From NCBI GenBank assembly GCA_023334545.1, contig JAADVB010000032.1, positions 43,306 through 107,305 of the forward strand: a DNA stretch of 64,000 nt. The letters run 5' to 3'. Source of the DNA: Salisapilia sapeloensis (taxonomy: Eukaryota > Oomycota > Peronosporomycetes > Peronosporales > Salisapiliaceae). How positions within the stretch are numbered: position 1 is the first letter of the stretch; each line of letters begins with the position of its first letter. Under the pieces are notes generated by a model, which saw only the letters and a program-made list of their open reading frames with translations, was not told the DNA's origin and ran no database searches. The position numbers and the translations under genes were made by a program. Below, piece by piece: positions 19,798 through 33,500 of this stretch.

Positions 19798-21234
19798 ATG
19801 AAGCAAGTGAGAAATACAAACCACGACAAAATTGGAAACAAAGATCGATCTATGAGAGCTCATATAGAGCTCCAGAGCTATCGACTAACTGGCTTCTCAA
19901 GATCACCCGCATGCCTACTAGCACTCGCTGGAGCTTTCGTCTTTCTCATCTTTCAAATCATTCTTTGGAACGGAACCCCTACCCAATCTTCAGTTAAGAC
20001 CACTGAATACAGTCTACAGGACTTTAAGTGGCCGGCGGCGGTCGTGCTGAATGGAAACCCATCGAAAAGCAAGGCAACCTTGCCTCGCGAATATCCGAAC
20101 AATGCCACGAACTTGTTCACATGTGACCTACCTTCGTTGCGATATGGATGCGACATGAACAGCAAAGTTGGTTGTCAGGCATATCCGCAACTCTTTGCAA
20201 TTGGGGATTTAATCAACAACTGGTCACCCGAAGAGCCATCGCCTCCGTCGACAACCTTTGCAAGTATTTGTCGGTTTAATATCTCTTCACCAGTGAGTAC
20301 TTTCATTGAAATCTTGTGATCATCTACTGATTGATTTATGAGATAGTATGAATTCGAGCTGGCTAAAGTCTTCCGACAAATGGAAGTCCCATTTGTCGCT
20401 TACGGTATTCCGGAGCTCGATCGAGCGTCGAAAACGTGGACGCACGAATATCTCACTGAAAAGCTCACTAGTGACGAAGCGTACGTTGTCCATGTCACCA
20501 AGACTAGCCACTACATGTATCACGATCAGATGGGGAGTTTTGAGGAGGATTCCCTTCCATACAAAGAGCAGATGCTGACCTACCCAGCTTTCTTGGATCT
20601 CATCTCTAAGGCCGCGAGCACGACAGGTTCTCCGTTTTACTACCTGTTGCTGCACAACAGTGATATCAGCAACTTTTCGAGTTTCATTCACGAAGACCTC
20701 TCATTCTTTGACCCGTACGTCGTCGCGTCCAGTGCAAACCCGTATGGCGACTTCTTTCTACGTGATCCTGAATGGGCTGATGAATTTGGCATAATGGTAT
20801 GCTATTGTGATATAGTTTGCAAGTCTACATCTACTAATGTTCAGGAATGTGTATAGGTACGCAATGGAATGAAAGGTATTGTCACAGAAGGCCATGTGGA
20901 CGCCTCTTTGAACATGGTAGCAATGGTGCGAGGTGCTAAGAGATACATTATTGCACCGCCAAGCAGTTGTCACTGCCTTGATATACTTGAAAACGGACCT
21001 TCAGCGCGACACACCAATACTAACTGGTCGGATTACCACAGCTTATCAGAGTCCCAGAAAGCTTGTCAAGTGACGGAAGTGGTTCTTCGTGCAGGCGAAG
21101 TTTTATACCTGCCGTCTGTGTGGTATCACCACATCACTGCACTCGAAGAAAGCATCCAAGCAAATGCCCGATCTGGTTTGATCATCCGTCCGGAAATGGA
21201 ACACTACATGGCTACTTGTGGTCTGGCTGATTGA
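19798..21234 (+). CDS. Type II membrane JmjC-domain 2-oxoglutarate dioxygenase
   Basis: Three exons: 19798-20292, 20347-20796 and 20857-21234, with introns of 54 nt (GTGAGT..TAG) and 60 nt (GTATGC..TAG), both phase 0; 440 residues. After about 40 basic N-terminal residues there is one hydrophobic helix (ACLLALAGAFVFLIFQIILW), predicted as a signal anchor that puts the catalytic domain in the ER/Golgi lumen or outside. The JmjC fold is shown by the iron-binding HxD in TEGHVDASLN, the co-substrate strand KRYIIAPP, and the second His in LYLPSVWYHHI. The lumenal part holds several Cys (CDLPSLRYGCDMN, VGCQAYP), which fits an oxidising compartment. This is not a nuclear histone demethylase layout; a lumenal hydroxylase of the JMJD8/PSR-related kind is likelier. 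Substrate unknown. Confidence 0.82.
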
Positions 21235-21538
21235 CATGGTGGATAACTAACCCTTCCAATCATTGATGTCTTTCTTTTATCGTTTGATTTATCTTTAGAA
21301 ATGTGCTGTACCATTAATGTTTTAAAGCATATATGCTCGATACATAGTTTTTAGGCTACAGATATGACAAGAAATGGACGAAGTCACTCGGATTGAAGTC
21401 ATTGGAAGTTGAAGTCAACTCTCATCTTCATCTCAACTTCAACACTTCGGTATGATCTTTCCGCACGAAGCCAAACTACGAGGCTACTAGAAGTACTATT
21501 TAATAGTTATAAAGCACGAAAGAGTATATTCTACTTGC
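21235..21538. other. Convergent 3' intergenic region with GAAGTCA repeats and a hairpin
   Basis: About 300 bp between the convergent stops of the JmjC and dynein genes. GAAGTCA occurs three times at 21380, 21395 and 21411. GTTGAAGT (21408-21415) is the exact reverse complement of ACTTCAAC (21436-21443), allowing an 8-bp stem with a 20-nt loop. Confidence 0.45.
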
Positions 21539-24500
21539 CTAGGTGTCTGTCTGCATGATGATTGCAGTGCCTGAAAGAACCCACTTGGATTTGGGGTCTA
21601 AAGTTTTCATTGTTGCCAAGACGACAAACGTCGGGCCTCTTTGCGTAGTCTGGTACACCGGGCAATCGTAGATATCCTTTTGTCGGCGGAAGTAGCCAAC
21701 ATTGGTTTCTTCCCATTTTTCGTCCACTGGAACAGCTCGGACGTACAAGACTGGCAACAAGGGCAGCAGCTCTTTCGGCCTCGGAGCCGCCAAGTTGCCA
21801 CCGCATACCACTCCATCAACGTTTTCCTCAGTCGACCCACGAGCACTATCTGCCTCCATAGGAAGTTTCCATCGAGCACCGTCAAGATACAATCCATGCA
21901 CAAAGCTCCCCATTTCCGGATAGAGCTCTGTACTTTCAGCTTGCTCCATCGTCGTGACATGGGTTTCCAGCGTGATGCCATCTAACGCCATACCATACTT
22001 CCGTGCATTAGCCAATTTTATCGCTGTCAAGAACGCAGCTGGATTCGAAAGTCCGGATAGCCATGTCGAATACGGCAGTTTAAATTCTACTATCCAACCT
22101 TTGATAAACGTCGCTCGGTCGAGTAAATTTGCAAACCACGCACTCAAGCTTTTAGTCGACCACCAAGCATGCTTTTCCCACGAGCAATGGTGGAGTATAT
22201 TTCTTCCTGGTACTTGATTAATCGAAAGCGCTTGGAGTAAATCCTCCATTGCATCGGTCATGTTTAGTGTCCCATGAATGCCCTTCACTAACTCTACGAG
22301 CGATGTATGGATTTCTGTCATCAATGTATGCATGTGAACTGCCTCTTGTAGAGCAACGATAACGTATGGAGATTCCGGAGTTGATAGAAGAGGCTCAGCT
22401 TTCTCCTTAAGTGCTGACAAGTCAATCTCGGGAGGAAGTTGTTCCAACAATGCGCTGATAACTCCAAGCACAACAGCATGGTCGGAAGCACCATCTTCTT
22501 CATTCGACACCTCTTCTGCCGATAAGCCTTGATTATTTCCATCCATATTTGGTTGAAGCAAAGCGATGGCATTAAAGAGGTTATTCGCAGCAGTGATCAG
22601 GTATCCGATTTCTGCATTCGGATGGAGACCATACATGGTCGGAGAATCATCCGAGAGGTTTGAGTCGATGAAGGAACTATACCTGGAATAGGTGCATCCG
22701 GAAGGTTCAGGCGGAGCAAATCCAGCTATTAGTGTCTTACCTTCTAAAGCTTCGAGTTTAAAGACGTTTTGGAGGTAACAATGGTTCGTGACGCGGTCCA
22801 TGTGATCTGTGATGTGACCACCGTACATGATCTCACCAAATATGTATCGTAAATCTTCCCAAGGCGGCTGAGCCAGCTTGCTTTCCGGACCTAACGTTGC
22901 ATTGTCCATGTATCGACGTAAGATGTCAGAGCAGATGAGAAGATCGCCGGTGCTGAAGCTGTACATGCGATTCCAGCCTTTACTTCCAAATCGTCGACGA
23001 CCGAGTATAAGTGCATGATACAGGCAAAGCGCAAAGAGCAAGCCCTGGTATTCCGCGGGGTGAGTGCAGGCATCAATGGTCTTTACTGAAAACTGAGCCC
23101 ATGCACGCTTTAGATTGCTTTTCAAGTCTGTAGGCGCTTCATTGGCTACTTTGATACAACTCTGAAGCAATGATTCTGGTAGTGTTTCAAGCGACGCCAG
23201 AGCTGGTGGCTCGGCGGACAAGAAGCATCTAAAGTTAGGGTCTGCTGATGTCGACAGCGTCTCGAGAGTCCGTTCAAGTTTACTCAACCAAGATGGCATC
23301 AAATGTATGTTCTGAAGGATGATCCAATTTCCCTCGGAAGCAAATCGGGATAGCATTGCGTTTGCGACTTCTTCTTGTCCCTGACCCATTGATAGATTTG
23401 CCAAGTTTCCACGTTCAAAAGTATAGTTAAAGCGGTTGCCAAGTGTCTCTATCCACACAGTAGGGTCCACGCCAGGAAACAGAACGAAAAACATTGGTGT
23501 GGAAGCACTTGTTTCTTGGTAAGTTGCTTCCATATCAAATGGAGGTTGGTAAATAAACTTCGCACCAAGGTGAGTGGTCACAAAGTTTTGCAATGCAAAG
23601 ACCATGCGGTCAGGCCGAAGCACACGTAGTAGCTGAAGAATTTCCACATCCGTCGCGGAGTTATTGTATGGTCGTGGTGGACGCGTGTGCTCAGGCTTTG
23701 CACATCCGAACCACTTGTTCCAATCTTCACTATCCGACTTCATAAACGTTGTTAGCTTTTTGAAGCTTGGTCTAGATCCTTCAAGTCTACGAAGCTGTAA
23801 AAAGGTAGCTTCACTCATCCATTCAGTCAGTACACCCATACCTTCGCCAGCATCGTTTGCACTTGCATTCGATACTAGTTGGTGAATATCCTCTTGTGCC
23901 ATTTTGCCTTCGCTTTGCAAAATCGAGAAGCATAGTAGTGAGGCTAACGACAGCTTGTCCATCTCAAAGAATCCACGGCGAATGTAGTTGAAAACAACAT
24001 CCGTGACAGAAGCTTCAAGCTGTTCGCACCTGGCAGCAATCTCTTCCGCGGACGGCAATTCTTCCGTCCAAGCTTCTTCTGACAACGTGTCGGTATTCTG
24101 GTTTTCATCGACAACACGATCAGCAAGAAGGAGATCGCTGTTCCATTGAAATCTCTGAGTAGCTATCACTTTTCTTGCTGCTGCCTTAAGCTTGCTCAAG
24201 AGGTTCGTCGGAGCTGCTGCATCTTTAGCCCCTTCTGAAACGACATCAATCCCGCGCTGAAAGATGACGACAAATGCGTTGAGTGAATACACGTAGAATG
24301 TGTGCATCCGACTAAGGGAACTCATGACAGAAAAGAGAAGAGCACCTCTAGAGGCCACTGATTGGTACTGCGCACTTAGCTCGTTAATCTGTGCTTCGTT
24401 CTTCTTCGCTTTTTCTGCTTTAATAGAGATCTCCACTGCCGTCGCTTTGGTAGTCTCCAGGTCAGTGATTACCTGGATATTCTCTGTGAGGTCACCTTCA

Positions 24501-27500
24501 GCTTCTGACAAACTCTGGAGTATCCGATCCTCTAGCTGTTGCAGGTGTACTTTAAATTCATTCTGCTGTTGAATAAGAGCAGTTCGTGCCTTTGCTTTCT
24601 TCGGCCACTCTTTACGAATAACGAGTGAAAGTAGTTGATCCTCTAGTCCTTTTTGCGTCACAGTAAAGTTGATCATCGCTGTCTCGGCCTGCACTTCAGG
24701 TTGGAAATGCGGATTTGAAAGCTTGGTATGCATGTAAAACCGAAATTCAGGCTGCATCTCGACCATCTTGTCTCCTAATTTAAGTAAAGTCGTATTTCCA
24801 CGCTTTGTTATATTCTTGGAGATAATCGGCCAGAGGCATATTTCGATTGTCTCTGTCATATTCTCAATGATCAGCGTATGGCCATTTTCAACAGCGGTTT
24901 CCACAAGCTGAGGTAGTTTAGCATAGTCTTGTCGAACGACATGAAGAGAGGACGGATCTGAACGATGGGCTGCTTTTTCCATCTCCCGTAGCCAATGGAT
25001 GCCTTGTAGCTGGGAGTCAATTAATAGAGGCCATCGGTTGCTACTCTTTAGAATCGCAGCATTTTCAGCCGAGACGCGGTCACTTGGTAATCCCATCGTG
25101 TTCCATTCTGCAATCTCTGCTTCCGTCGTTAGAACTTTTAACGGATCACAATCAAGAGACATTGGAAGAGATTCATCGTTCTCGTCGTTTGCAGCAAAGT
25201 GTGCTTTTATGTAAGGTAACCAACGCTGCATAAGCAATCGCTCTCGGAAAGGTTTTGTAAAGCCTGCAACATAAGACGTGAAGCTAGAAGCTACCATGAC
25301 ATCACAAACTAAAGTTTGGGATTGCTGATGGAGATCTTGTAACTGTACGGCCCATCTTTCTTTTTCACTGCTGAGTGCGTTTGTTAATCGTGTCGCTAGC
25401 TCAATCCGAAGACGACCTCTTTCAACCGTAGCTATCGTTTCCTCCACCTCACGATTGGTCTGTTCATATTCATCCGTCAAAGCTTTAAGTCTTTCCTCGA
25501 GCTGTTCAACTCGGCTATTCACAGCGACCAGCTTTTCGTTTGCACTCCGAAGTTTCTCTGTCGCTTCTGCCAATGCTTTCTTCTTCGGTTCAACAACAAC
25601 AATAGCATCATAATACGCAACAATGTTAATCACCCAAGCACACAGTCCAGCTGCAGCAGAATTTTTCTTCTCAATCGCTTCGACGTTGAAATGCTCTAAC
25701 AAAAGGAACGGTCGTACTTCTTTCCAATTAATATCTGGCACTTGATGATCATCAATGAGATTCTTAAATCCTTTCAGTTCATCTACAAACCCATTAATAT
25801 TCCCAAGTAGTGCCTTCTTTGATGTCTCCCATGACCGATCTTTATCTTTCACTTTGCCTGACTTTTGAATGACAATGTTCGGGTTCGTTCCTGCTAAAAG
25901 CACCATGACCGCACCAAAGATATCGCCAACACCTGCTGGAGGCTTCGTCATGGTCTTACAACTGCCCAAATCTTTCTTGTTTAAAGTGTCAAGCGCTGCC
26001 ATTGCAGCTTCCACCATGGGCTCTGCTTGAGCCAAGTCTGCCTCCGTGTCTTCTTTCTTTGCCGCTACCTCTGCTTGAATGATAGCGCACGACTCTTTCT
26101 CTTCATTCGCTCTCTGTGTTTCTCGCTCAACAATTATTTTATCTTCCTCGAGCCTTTTGGCTAGTTGCTCCACAACGACTTTCTTCGCTTCCGCCTCTGC
26201 TAAGGCACGATCGAGTTCAACTTTCATGTTTTCGACAACACTTTTCGTCTCCTCCATCTTTTCCAGCCCAGTTTTAAGTCGATGCACAGCTTGGATTTGT
26301 CTCGTATGATTTCGAAGGAGTAGAGTTTTGAATAGTTCTAAGCATTGGAGATACGATTTCGGTGTGGAGTAGATTCGTCGCTTCTCCTGTGAATAGAAAA
26401 ACTCGGCAGCTTCGTTAGTGGATTGATACGCGTACGGTAAAAACTGATGGCAGCAATCGAGTAATAAGTCGTTTTCAAGAAACAAATTATTTGTACGCCC
26501 GACTTCCTCGAGCGCCTGAACTGCAACTGAATGCAAGGCATCAGAAGGCCATGGCCGGAACCAGTCAATGGTCGTACAATTCACCAAGGCTGGGAACTTT
26601 TTTGCTCTAGAACGGAAGGCACTAGTTGCTGGCGAAAAGCATAATACGACGTGTAAATTTGCTTGAACTTCTTCCACAAAGAACTGCCAACAACGATCCT
26701 TCTCTGACAAATCAGAGTTGTTTAAAGCTGCCGACGTTATTGTGGCAGCAGACAAAGCTGCTTGTACCTTTGGCTGCATTTGCTGTGCAATGTTTGTCTG
26801 TTCATCAGCAGAGAAAAGGTCTGGGATCTGACCGTTGGAAAGCAAATCATTCATCTGCACAAGCATTCTCTCGTTCTTAATTTGACCGTCAGAGAAGAGA
26901 AAAACGATCTTTTCGCCTTTGACACCAGCCTTCTGCAGCATATTTTGTAAATCCGTCTTGAAATCAACTTGTGAATACATTGGCGTAATAATGATTTCGA
27001 CGACTGAAAAGCCTACAATGAATGCAGCAAGACGAGCGAGTGACTTGCGTCCACTGCCACCGACGCCAACAAGTAGAGCATGGCCTGCCGGACAAGAAAT
27101 AATCCGAACGATGCGAGCAATATGATCCAGCGCGTCTTGGAACAAAACCAACTCCATCTTTGGAAACATGTCGTTGTATTCAGTCAATGCATCCTCCGCG
27201 ATGTCGAGCATAGTCATGTACGACAGCACTTGGTCGTATTCGTTTGCGTTGAGACCCTCGGCAAAGTGGCAGAAGACTATAGGTTCCGTCGTTGTGGTCG
27301 CATTCAGTGAAGCATTTGGTGGAGAAAAGTATCGACTAAAATTAAGTGTTGAAAAGGTCTTTCGAGCTGTCTGTTGGACCATCGTGGATAGCTTTGACAC
27401 TTCCGACGTTGTAACTAGTCGATCGCCATACACTCTCATAGCTTCATGGGCCCATAGGAGCACGAACTTTGTGGACTCATCGAAAGTAGACGGTTTAGAC

Positions 27501-30500
27501 ATGAGTAAGCCTTGGAAGAGGTTAGCAAGGTGTCGAATATTAAACTCATAGTGAAAGTTTGCGGCAGTCTTGCGAAAGGTGCTGCATATTTGGGTATGTA
27601 GCCCAAGTGTTGCTTTGATAATAGGTGAGGATAGCTTCCGGATGTCTTCAACAAAGTCCGCAACATATCCATCTAGGAAAGTCGCAAAGATGTGCTGAAG
27701 ACTTGATGTACTTAACTGGGGAAGTGCAAACGTCGTAAAGTGTCGTTGGAGTCGGGGATTAATGGTGAAGCTACCGGCACTGGGGTTCATGCAGGTCAAG
27801 AATTGTACGTCCTGGACTTGTTTCATAGTAAATTTGCCACGATCATACCAATGACCGTAGTCAATCATCTGTCGAAGCAATGCAATGGAGCTCTGCGTGC
27901 TGTATGGATCCACGTATGGGAGGTTTAGATCATCCAGGAAAAGCACAAGCTTATCGCCTCCACTAGGCCCATGGACTGTCCCGATACGTTTTGTAATATT
28001 GGACTCAACAATTGTCTGGAGCGTCGCAGAGTCCGTGTAGAAATTAAAGTTAGCCTTTGCACTGCGCCATACCTTTCCTTCTCCTTCTAAGGCATTGGGC
28101 TGCTCCTTATTGGATGTGAGAGAATTGAGCACGCCATGAACAACTTGCGTTTTGCCGGTACCAGCGTGACCACAAAGCATAAACGGTTTCTCTTGACGTA
28201 TCATAAGCGCCATCCAGTGTGAGATAGCTGTCGTCTCTGGCGTCGGCACGGTTACAGAAGTCATGGCTACAGATCCATCGAAGCTTACCGGTTTAAAAAG
28301 TGGTGAAGACTTCCATGTCTCAAAGTTATATGACAAGGGGTTCAACCAGTAATCAAACACTGTCTCACGCGATGGTAATCTTATGTGTTTGAACTCGTTC
28401 CGCCACCATTCGCTGAAGAGCATCCGGTAGTCCATACCTTCGTCCGTTGTGGTCAATGGCCCGCCAAATGCCCAAACAGATGCAAACGCACACAACATTT
28501 CTAAGCGTCCAGCTTCCTTCATAATATCGTTTTCGACGGTACTATTTAAGAAGTACAGATAGCTTTGAACGAGAGTGATTGCTTCCAAGGGCACGATTGT
28601 CTTGCATTCACTCGATACAAAATTCAAACATGGCTCCACGTATTTCTTGACGACGTTGGTTAAATTCTGTCGTTGCTGCAAATCTTCTCCCTTGATACCT
28701 ACCCAGCTTGCGACAAATGACCGCCAAGCAACACCTTCATCACTGGACATGTACAATATTCCAGCGCGAGAGACTGTAGCTGGGGTAGCATAATGCAAAT
28801 CGCGGATCTCGAAAACTAGACGCATGCTTGGCTTTAGTGGAATACGCTCATTCGAAGCAAGTGTAAGCATCTTGTTGTCGTCCATAACCGAGTTCATTGA
28901 CTCGATCCAGTTTGCATCTAAATCACCGTCAAGAACGATCCATCGGGGAGGTCGAGAATCCGTCGTGGCGGCATTCATCGTGTCACGCATGATTTTTGAC
29001 AACAGTCCATCTTTCCATTCACGAGTGCCGAGCATCATATACCCGTACAATTCCTCCGTGGACACTGCTTTCGGATTTAGATCAGTCACTTTGATGCTAT
29101 GTGATTCTCCTCGTTTCTTGCTCGCCGCTACCAAAGTCTCGCAGCACTCTGTTTTTCCACAACCTGCAGGTCCGATCACAAAGACACAATGCCGGACAGC
29201 AAGTATTTCATCCAACTGCAAAACCTTACTACGAAAGTATTCATGCGGCCACAGCCCAAGTTCTTCGCTAGCGTTTTGAACGAATTTTTGCATTGCTTCA
29301 TCAATCTTTTTGGGCGGATTGATACCAGGAAACAGGTCATTTAATAATCCTGTAAACATCGGAAGGTCCTGCTCGACGATCTTAGGCACATTGAAATCTC
29401 GAAGTGACCGCATTAAAATCGCTTGCTCCGATAGTTTTGGCTCTGCTCTTTTCAACGCTCCAGCAACGACAAGCACGCTTTTGACGGCACGAAGTCCCCA
29501 ATCATAGTGCTCTTGCTTTGAAAGTAGCTCTTTTACAAGAGAATACAAAGTGCAAAATTTAGATGCGAGTAACTTGGCTTCTAGGAACCCTTCAGCCATT
29601 AGCATGTTCTCACAAATAAGCACAAGGTTCGGAGCCATCACGGTGATCGGTCGGAACAAGACCTTTAATCCTTCTGGAAGCTCCGATCGACCAAGGTATC
29701 CAGGATTCATTGTAATGAAGGCACCGCATGTGGGATCTAACCTGACACGATCTCCCTCGATTACCACTTCATCACTATCGGCTCGGATGCCATCACAAAC
29801 GGCTTTAAATTGCACTGAACATACAGATAGCACTTCTGGTGCCAAGCGATTGAATTCATCAAAGCATCCCCACGCTCCAGACGATGCGAGACCTTTAAAT
29901 ATATTTCCGAGACTCTTGTAATCCATCTCCGGTGAACAATTAAAGACATAACAGACTTTCCCCATTGCATTAGCCAGATCTTTTGTCGTTTCAGTCTTAC
30001 CGGTGCCAGCAGGGCCAGCAGGAGCACATCCAAGCTGCATTTTTAAAGCCTGGGTAGCTGTAACGTAGATGCGATCGGTCAGTGGCGTAATGACAAGCCT
30101 CGGACCATTGCCCAAGTATTCAAAGCCATAGTCAAAAGTCGCATCACAAATCTCCAATTGTGCCTTTACAGCATTCTTATCGCAGCGCTGTTTTAATTGA
30201 GATTGCCACAGAAAGGAGGAGGGAGAAGTGATCTTTTCCTTGATCAAGTCTTGCACGACATCTCTCGAGTGCGCATCCATTGTAATTAAACACATGACAC
30301 GTTGACGATCTGCTCTGGATAACGACGTTTGCGTCAATTGGATGAGATCGCTAAGCTGGATGCCTATCTTCTTTAGATACTCTGCCATCGCTGTCTCTTG
30401 GCCTTTGGCTAACAAGTTAAACGTGGATTCGACACCTCTGCAAAACTCGACTCCAGCAACGACGAGTGCAATTTGTGCTGCATCCATAGGTGATTGTGGT

Positions 30501-33500
30501 CCGCCTTTCGCGCTACCCCCACTCTCATCTGTCTCCATCTTTTGCAAAAGCCATTCAGCTCGATTTTGCTCGGGAAAGCGTACAAGACTGCGCTTTAAAT
30601 GATCTTTCAAGGTCAAGCGCATAGCTTCTAAGGTTGATTGCAAGTAGCTTTCTACTTTGCCAACGAGAGCAAATGGTTGCTCGAAAGGTATGTGTTCGGC
30701 GCCTGAATCACTTGAGACAAATTGGGTAGCGATCATACCCTCTGTGCTGGGCTCCAACATCAGTGTCTTTGTCGCGAGAAAAACCTTTTCGAGGTGCACC
30801 ATGACTGCCTTTGGATCGTTACCATTGGACAAGAGGTCGAGTAAATCGGCTTCGGACACAAAATAGAAGCGAGGGAAAAGCTGTCGCTTGAACTCAAGAA
30901 ACTCTTTCAAGGCATGCTGGCATTCCTCTAAGGAAGAAAGCAATCCTTTCAAAGCTTTCTCCAGTCCCGGCAACTCACAAGCAGATACCATATTTCCAAT
31001 ATCTTGCTCGTCTTTCATCTGCTTTAGAATCTTGCGAACAGTGGTGTCAATTTGAATAAACTTTGCCGCTGGCTCCGGTAGTTCCTTCTTAACTTCATCA
31101 GAACCAATGAACAACGGCTCGAGGTACGACCAAGTTCGTTGAATTTCCCCCAACATGGCAGAAACGTCAGCGACAAGTCTCAACTTAATCTGCCACGATT
31201 TCGCTAGGTCCAAGAAGAAGTTGTTTCGGGCAGATACCATCGTCTGGGTGACCAGTTGATCCGACTCGATCATTTCAGTCGTCTCCTCTGTCATATGCAA
31301 TAAATGTACGTCCGATTCTTTGTAGCTTTCGCTCGCAAACACAGCGTTGGACCAGCGGACGTCCATATCTTGTAAAGTAGCTTCTTGCTTTGCCTCTCGC
31401 TGTGCTTTGTCCGTAATCTCCTCGATTTCTCGCTGCCATTCGTGCAGATTTAAGGCCAAGATATCAGCAAAGCAAAGGTCAGGATCGTCTTCTGGGTAAG
31501 AGAACGTCTTTCCAGTCGTTTCCATCACCTGCGTCCAGTGCCTTCTGCGCATGGAAGGATGACGCAGCGCTTGCAACAGCGGACAAGTTGCTAGGAACTC
31601 CCTGACGAAACGATTAAAGTTTTTGAACGCATCACAATCTCGGATGTCCTTATGCACAGCTTTGACCTGTTGTAGGAACCCTTTGGCTTCTTCCTCTAAA
31701 ATTAAAGCATCCACCATACTCCATGGTAACTCACGTGCCATGTCCAGCTTCCGCGTAACATCATCAATAGATTCCCACAATTGCGTCACTTGACGTAAGC
31801 TTGCTTCCATCGATGCAACGATTTCTCCAGCAGTAGCTGTGAGTTCTTCATTGTCAAAGATTTGAGCAACGTGCCGTTTGTTCAAGTATATGCGCTCTTC
31901 CTCTTCTAAAGTCTTTCGTTCTTCTTCCAAGAGCTCAAATGCTCCATCAACACCAATTGCGTAGCTCCAAAATCCTTTTTCCTGTAGTTCAGCTGCGACC
32001 TGTTGTAGTCTTTCAGTATACGCTTCGATATCGTGACGAAGCTTTAGACTTTGATTAGAGATCAAAGGTGTGATTCGAGCCACTGCGGCAGGAACTTTTC
32101 TAACAACCTCATTCCATGTTGTTTCGATGGATAGCATCGTTTCTAGTTCGTTCGTAACGGTCACACCAATTTCTTGCAAGTAAACAATCTCCGCTTTGAG
32201 TTGTTCCATGTTCATTCGAATCTCATCTCCTCGCTTCTCGACATTATAAACGTGCTCCTTTAATTTAACAACCGCAGCAGTTGTCTGTTCTGGTGTCCAC
32301 TCGGCACCAGACAGTGATTGCTCCAATCCTTTGTTGCTATTGTACGTAAAGTCTTTCAACTCTTGTAGGTCGGCAATGACTTGGTCCATCACAAGCTTCC
32401 CACTCAACAAGTTGAAATCCCTCGTGACCATATCATTGAACGAAATCGCGAATGGTGATCCTCGGATCTGTCCTGGTTTCCCTCCAAAGGTCCCTTGGAA
32501 ATAGACCGTAATGCTGTACTCACCAGGCTTCGAAATAGTATAATTGACGATATATCGACCATCGTTTAAATCTTGGATCTCCAAGTTCGGTATAAATATT
32601 GCACCGACATCTTCAGAGAATACATCAACTTCAAAGACATCTCCACCGCAAGTACGTAATTGTCCATTTGCATCCCGTGCTTCGATGACAAAAGTAGTGA
32701 CTTCACCACTAGCCCCACCACAGAGCACACCAGGACCATAGGCAAATGATGCACTTGCATCCGTGACGCTGAAAAAGGTGAACGTTTGAAAGGTAGTCGT
32801 GAAGGAGTCGCCTTGCATCGCAACGCGCACTTGCACTTCCCCAGGTGGAAAGCTAGTAAAGTCAGGTGTCGTTACCTGCAACGTTTGTCCATTCACATAC
32901 TCTCCAGCGACGTCCACAAAGCCATCTCGACACCAGAAACGCACCACACTGGGCATGTTAACGAAGTCAATGCCTTCAACGACGAGCGCTGTACCACCGG
33001 TGATCGCTCCGAAAGTCGGAAAGATACCAGTAATTGCATACGGAGGTCCGACAACGCAGCTGACGTCCAGCATGTACAAGTCTTGAAGCCAAAGGTTCGC
33101 CCATCCTCCAAACACAAGCAGACGGCTACCTCGATCGTCATAAGCAAGTGTCGTATCTGACCGACCTTCCGGAAGAGCGCCACGGATGACGGGCGTAGAC
33201 CATGTAAGATCTCCACTATCCAGGATCACGATATCATTGCTGAAAGTGCCAGGATTGTTGTAATCATTTACGACACCCTTGACTCCACCAAATACAAATA
33301 TTTTCGCATTTGGAATCGCGAGCACGGCACACATGGCGTGGTTCCATCGGGGACGTTCACATGCCATGTGTGGACCTTCAACCATCGTCCACGTAGATGT
33401 CGTCGTATCAAATAAATACAGGTCGTTAAACTGCGAGACGCTGTTCCAACCGCCACAGATGATCATGAGGTCATCGACAGCACATGCTTGATGACCAGCT

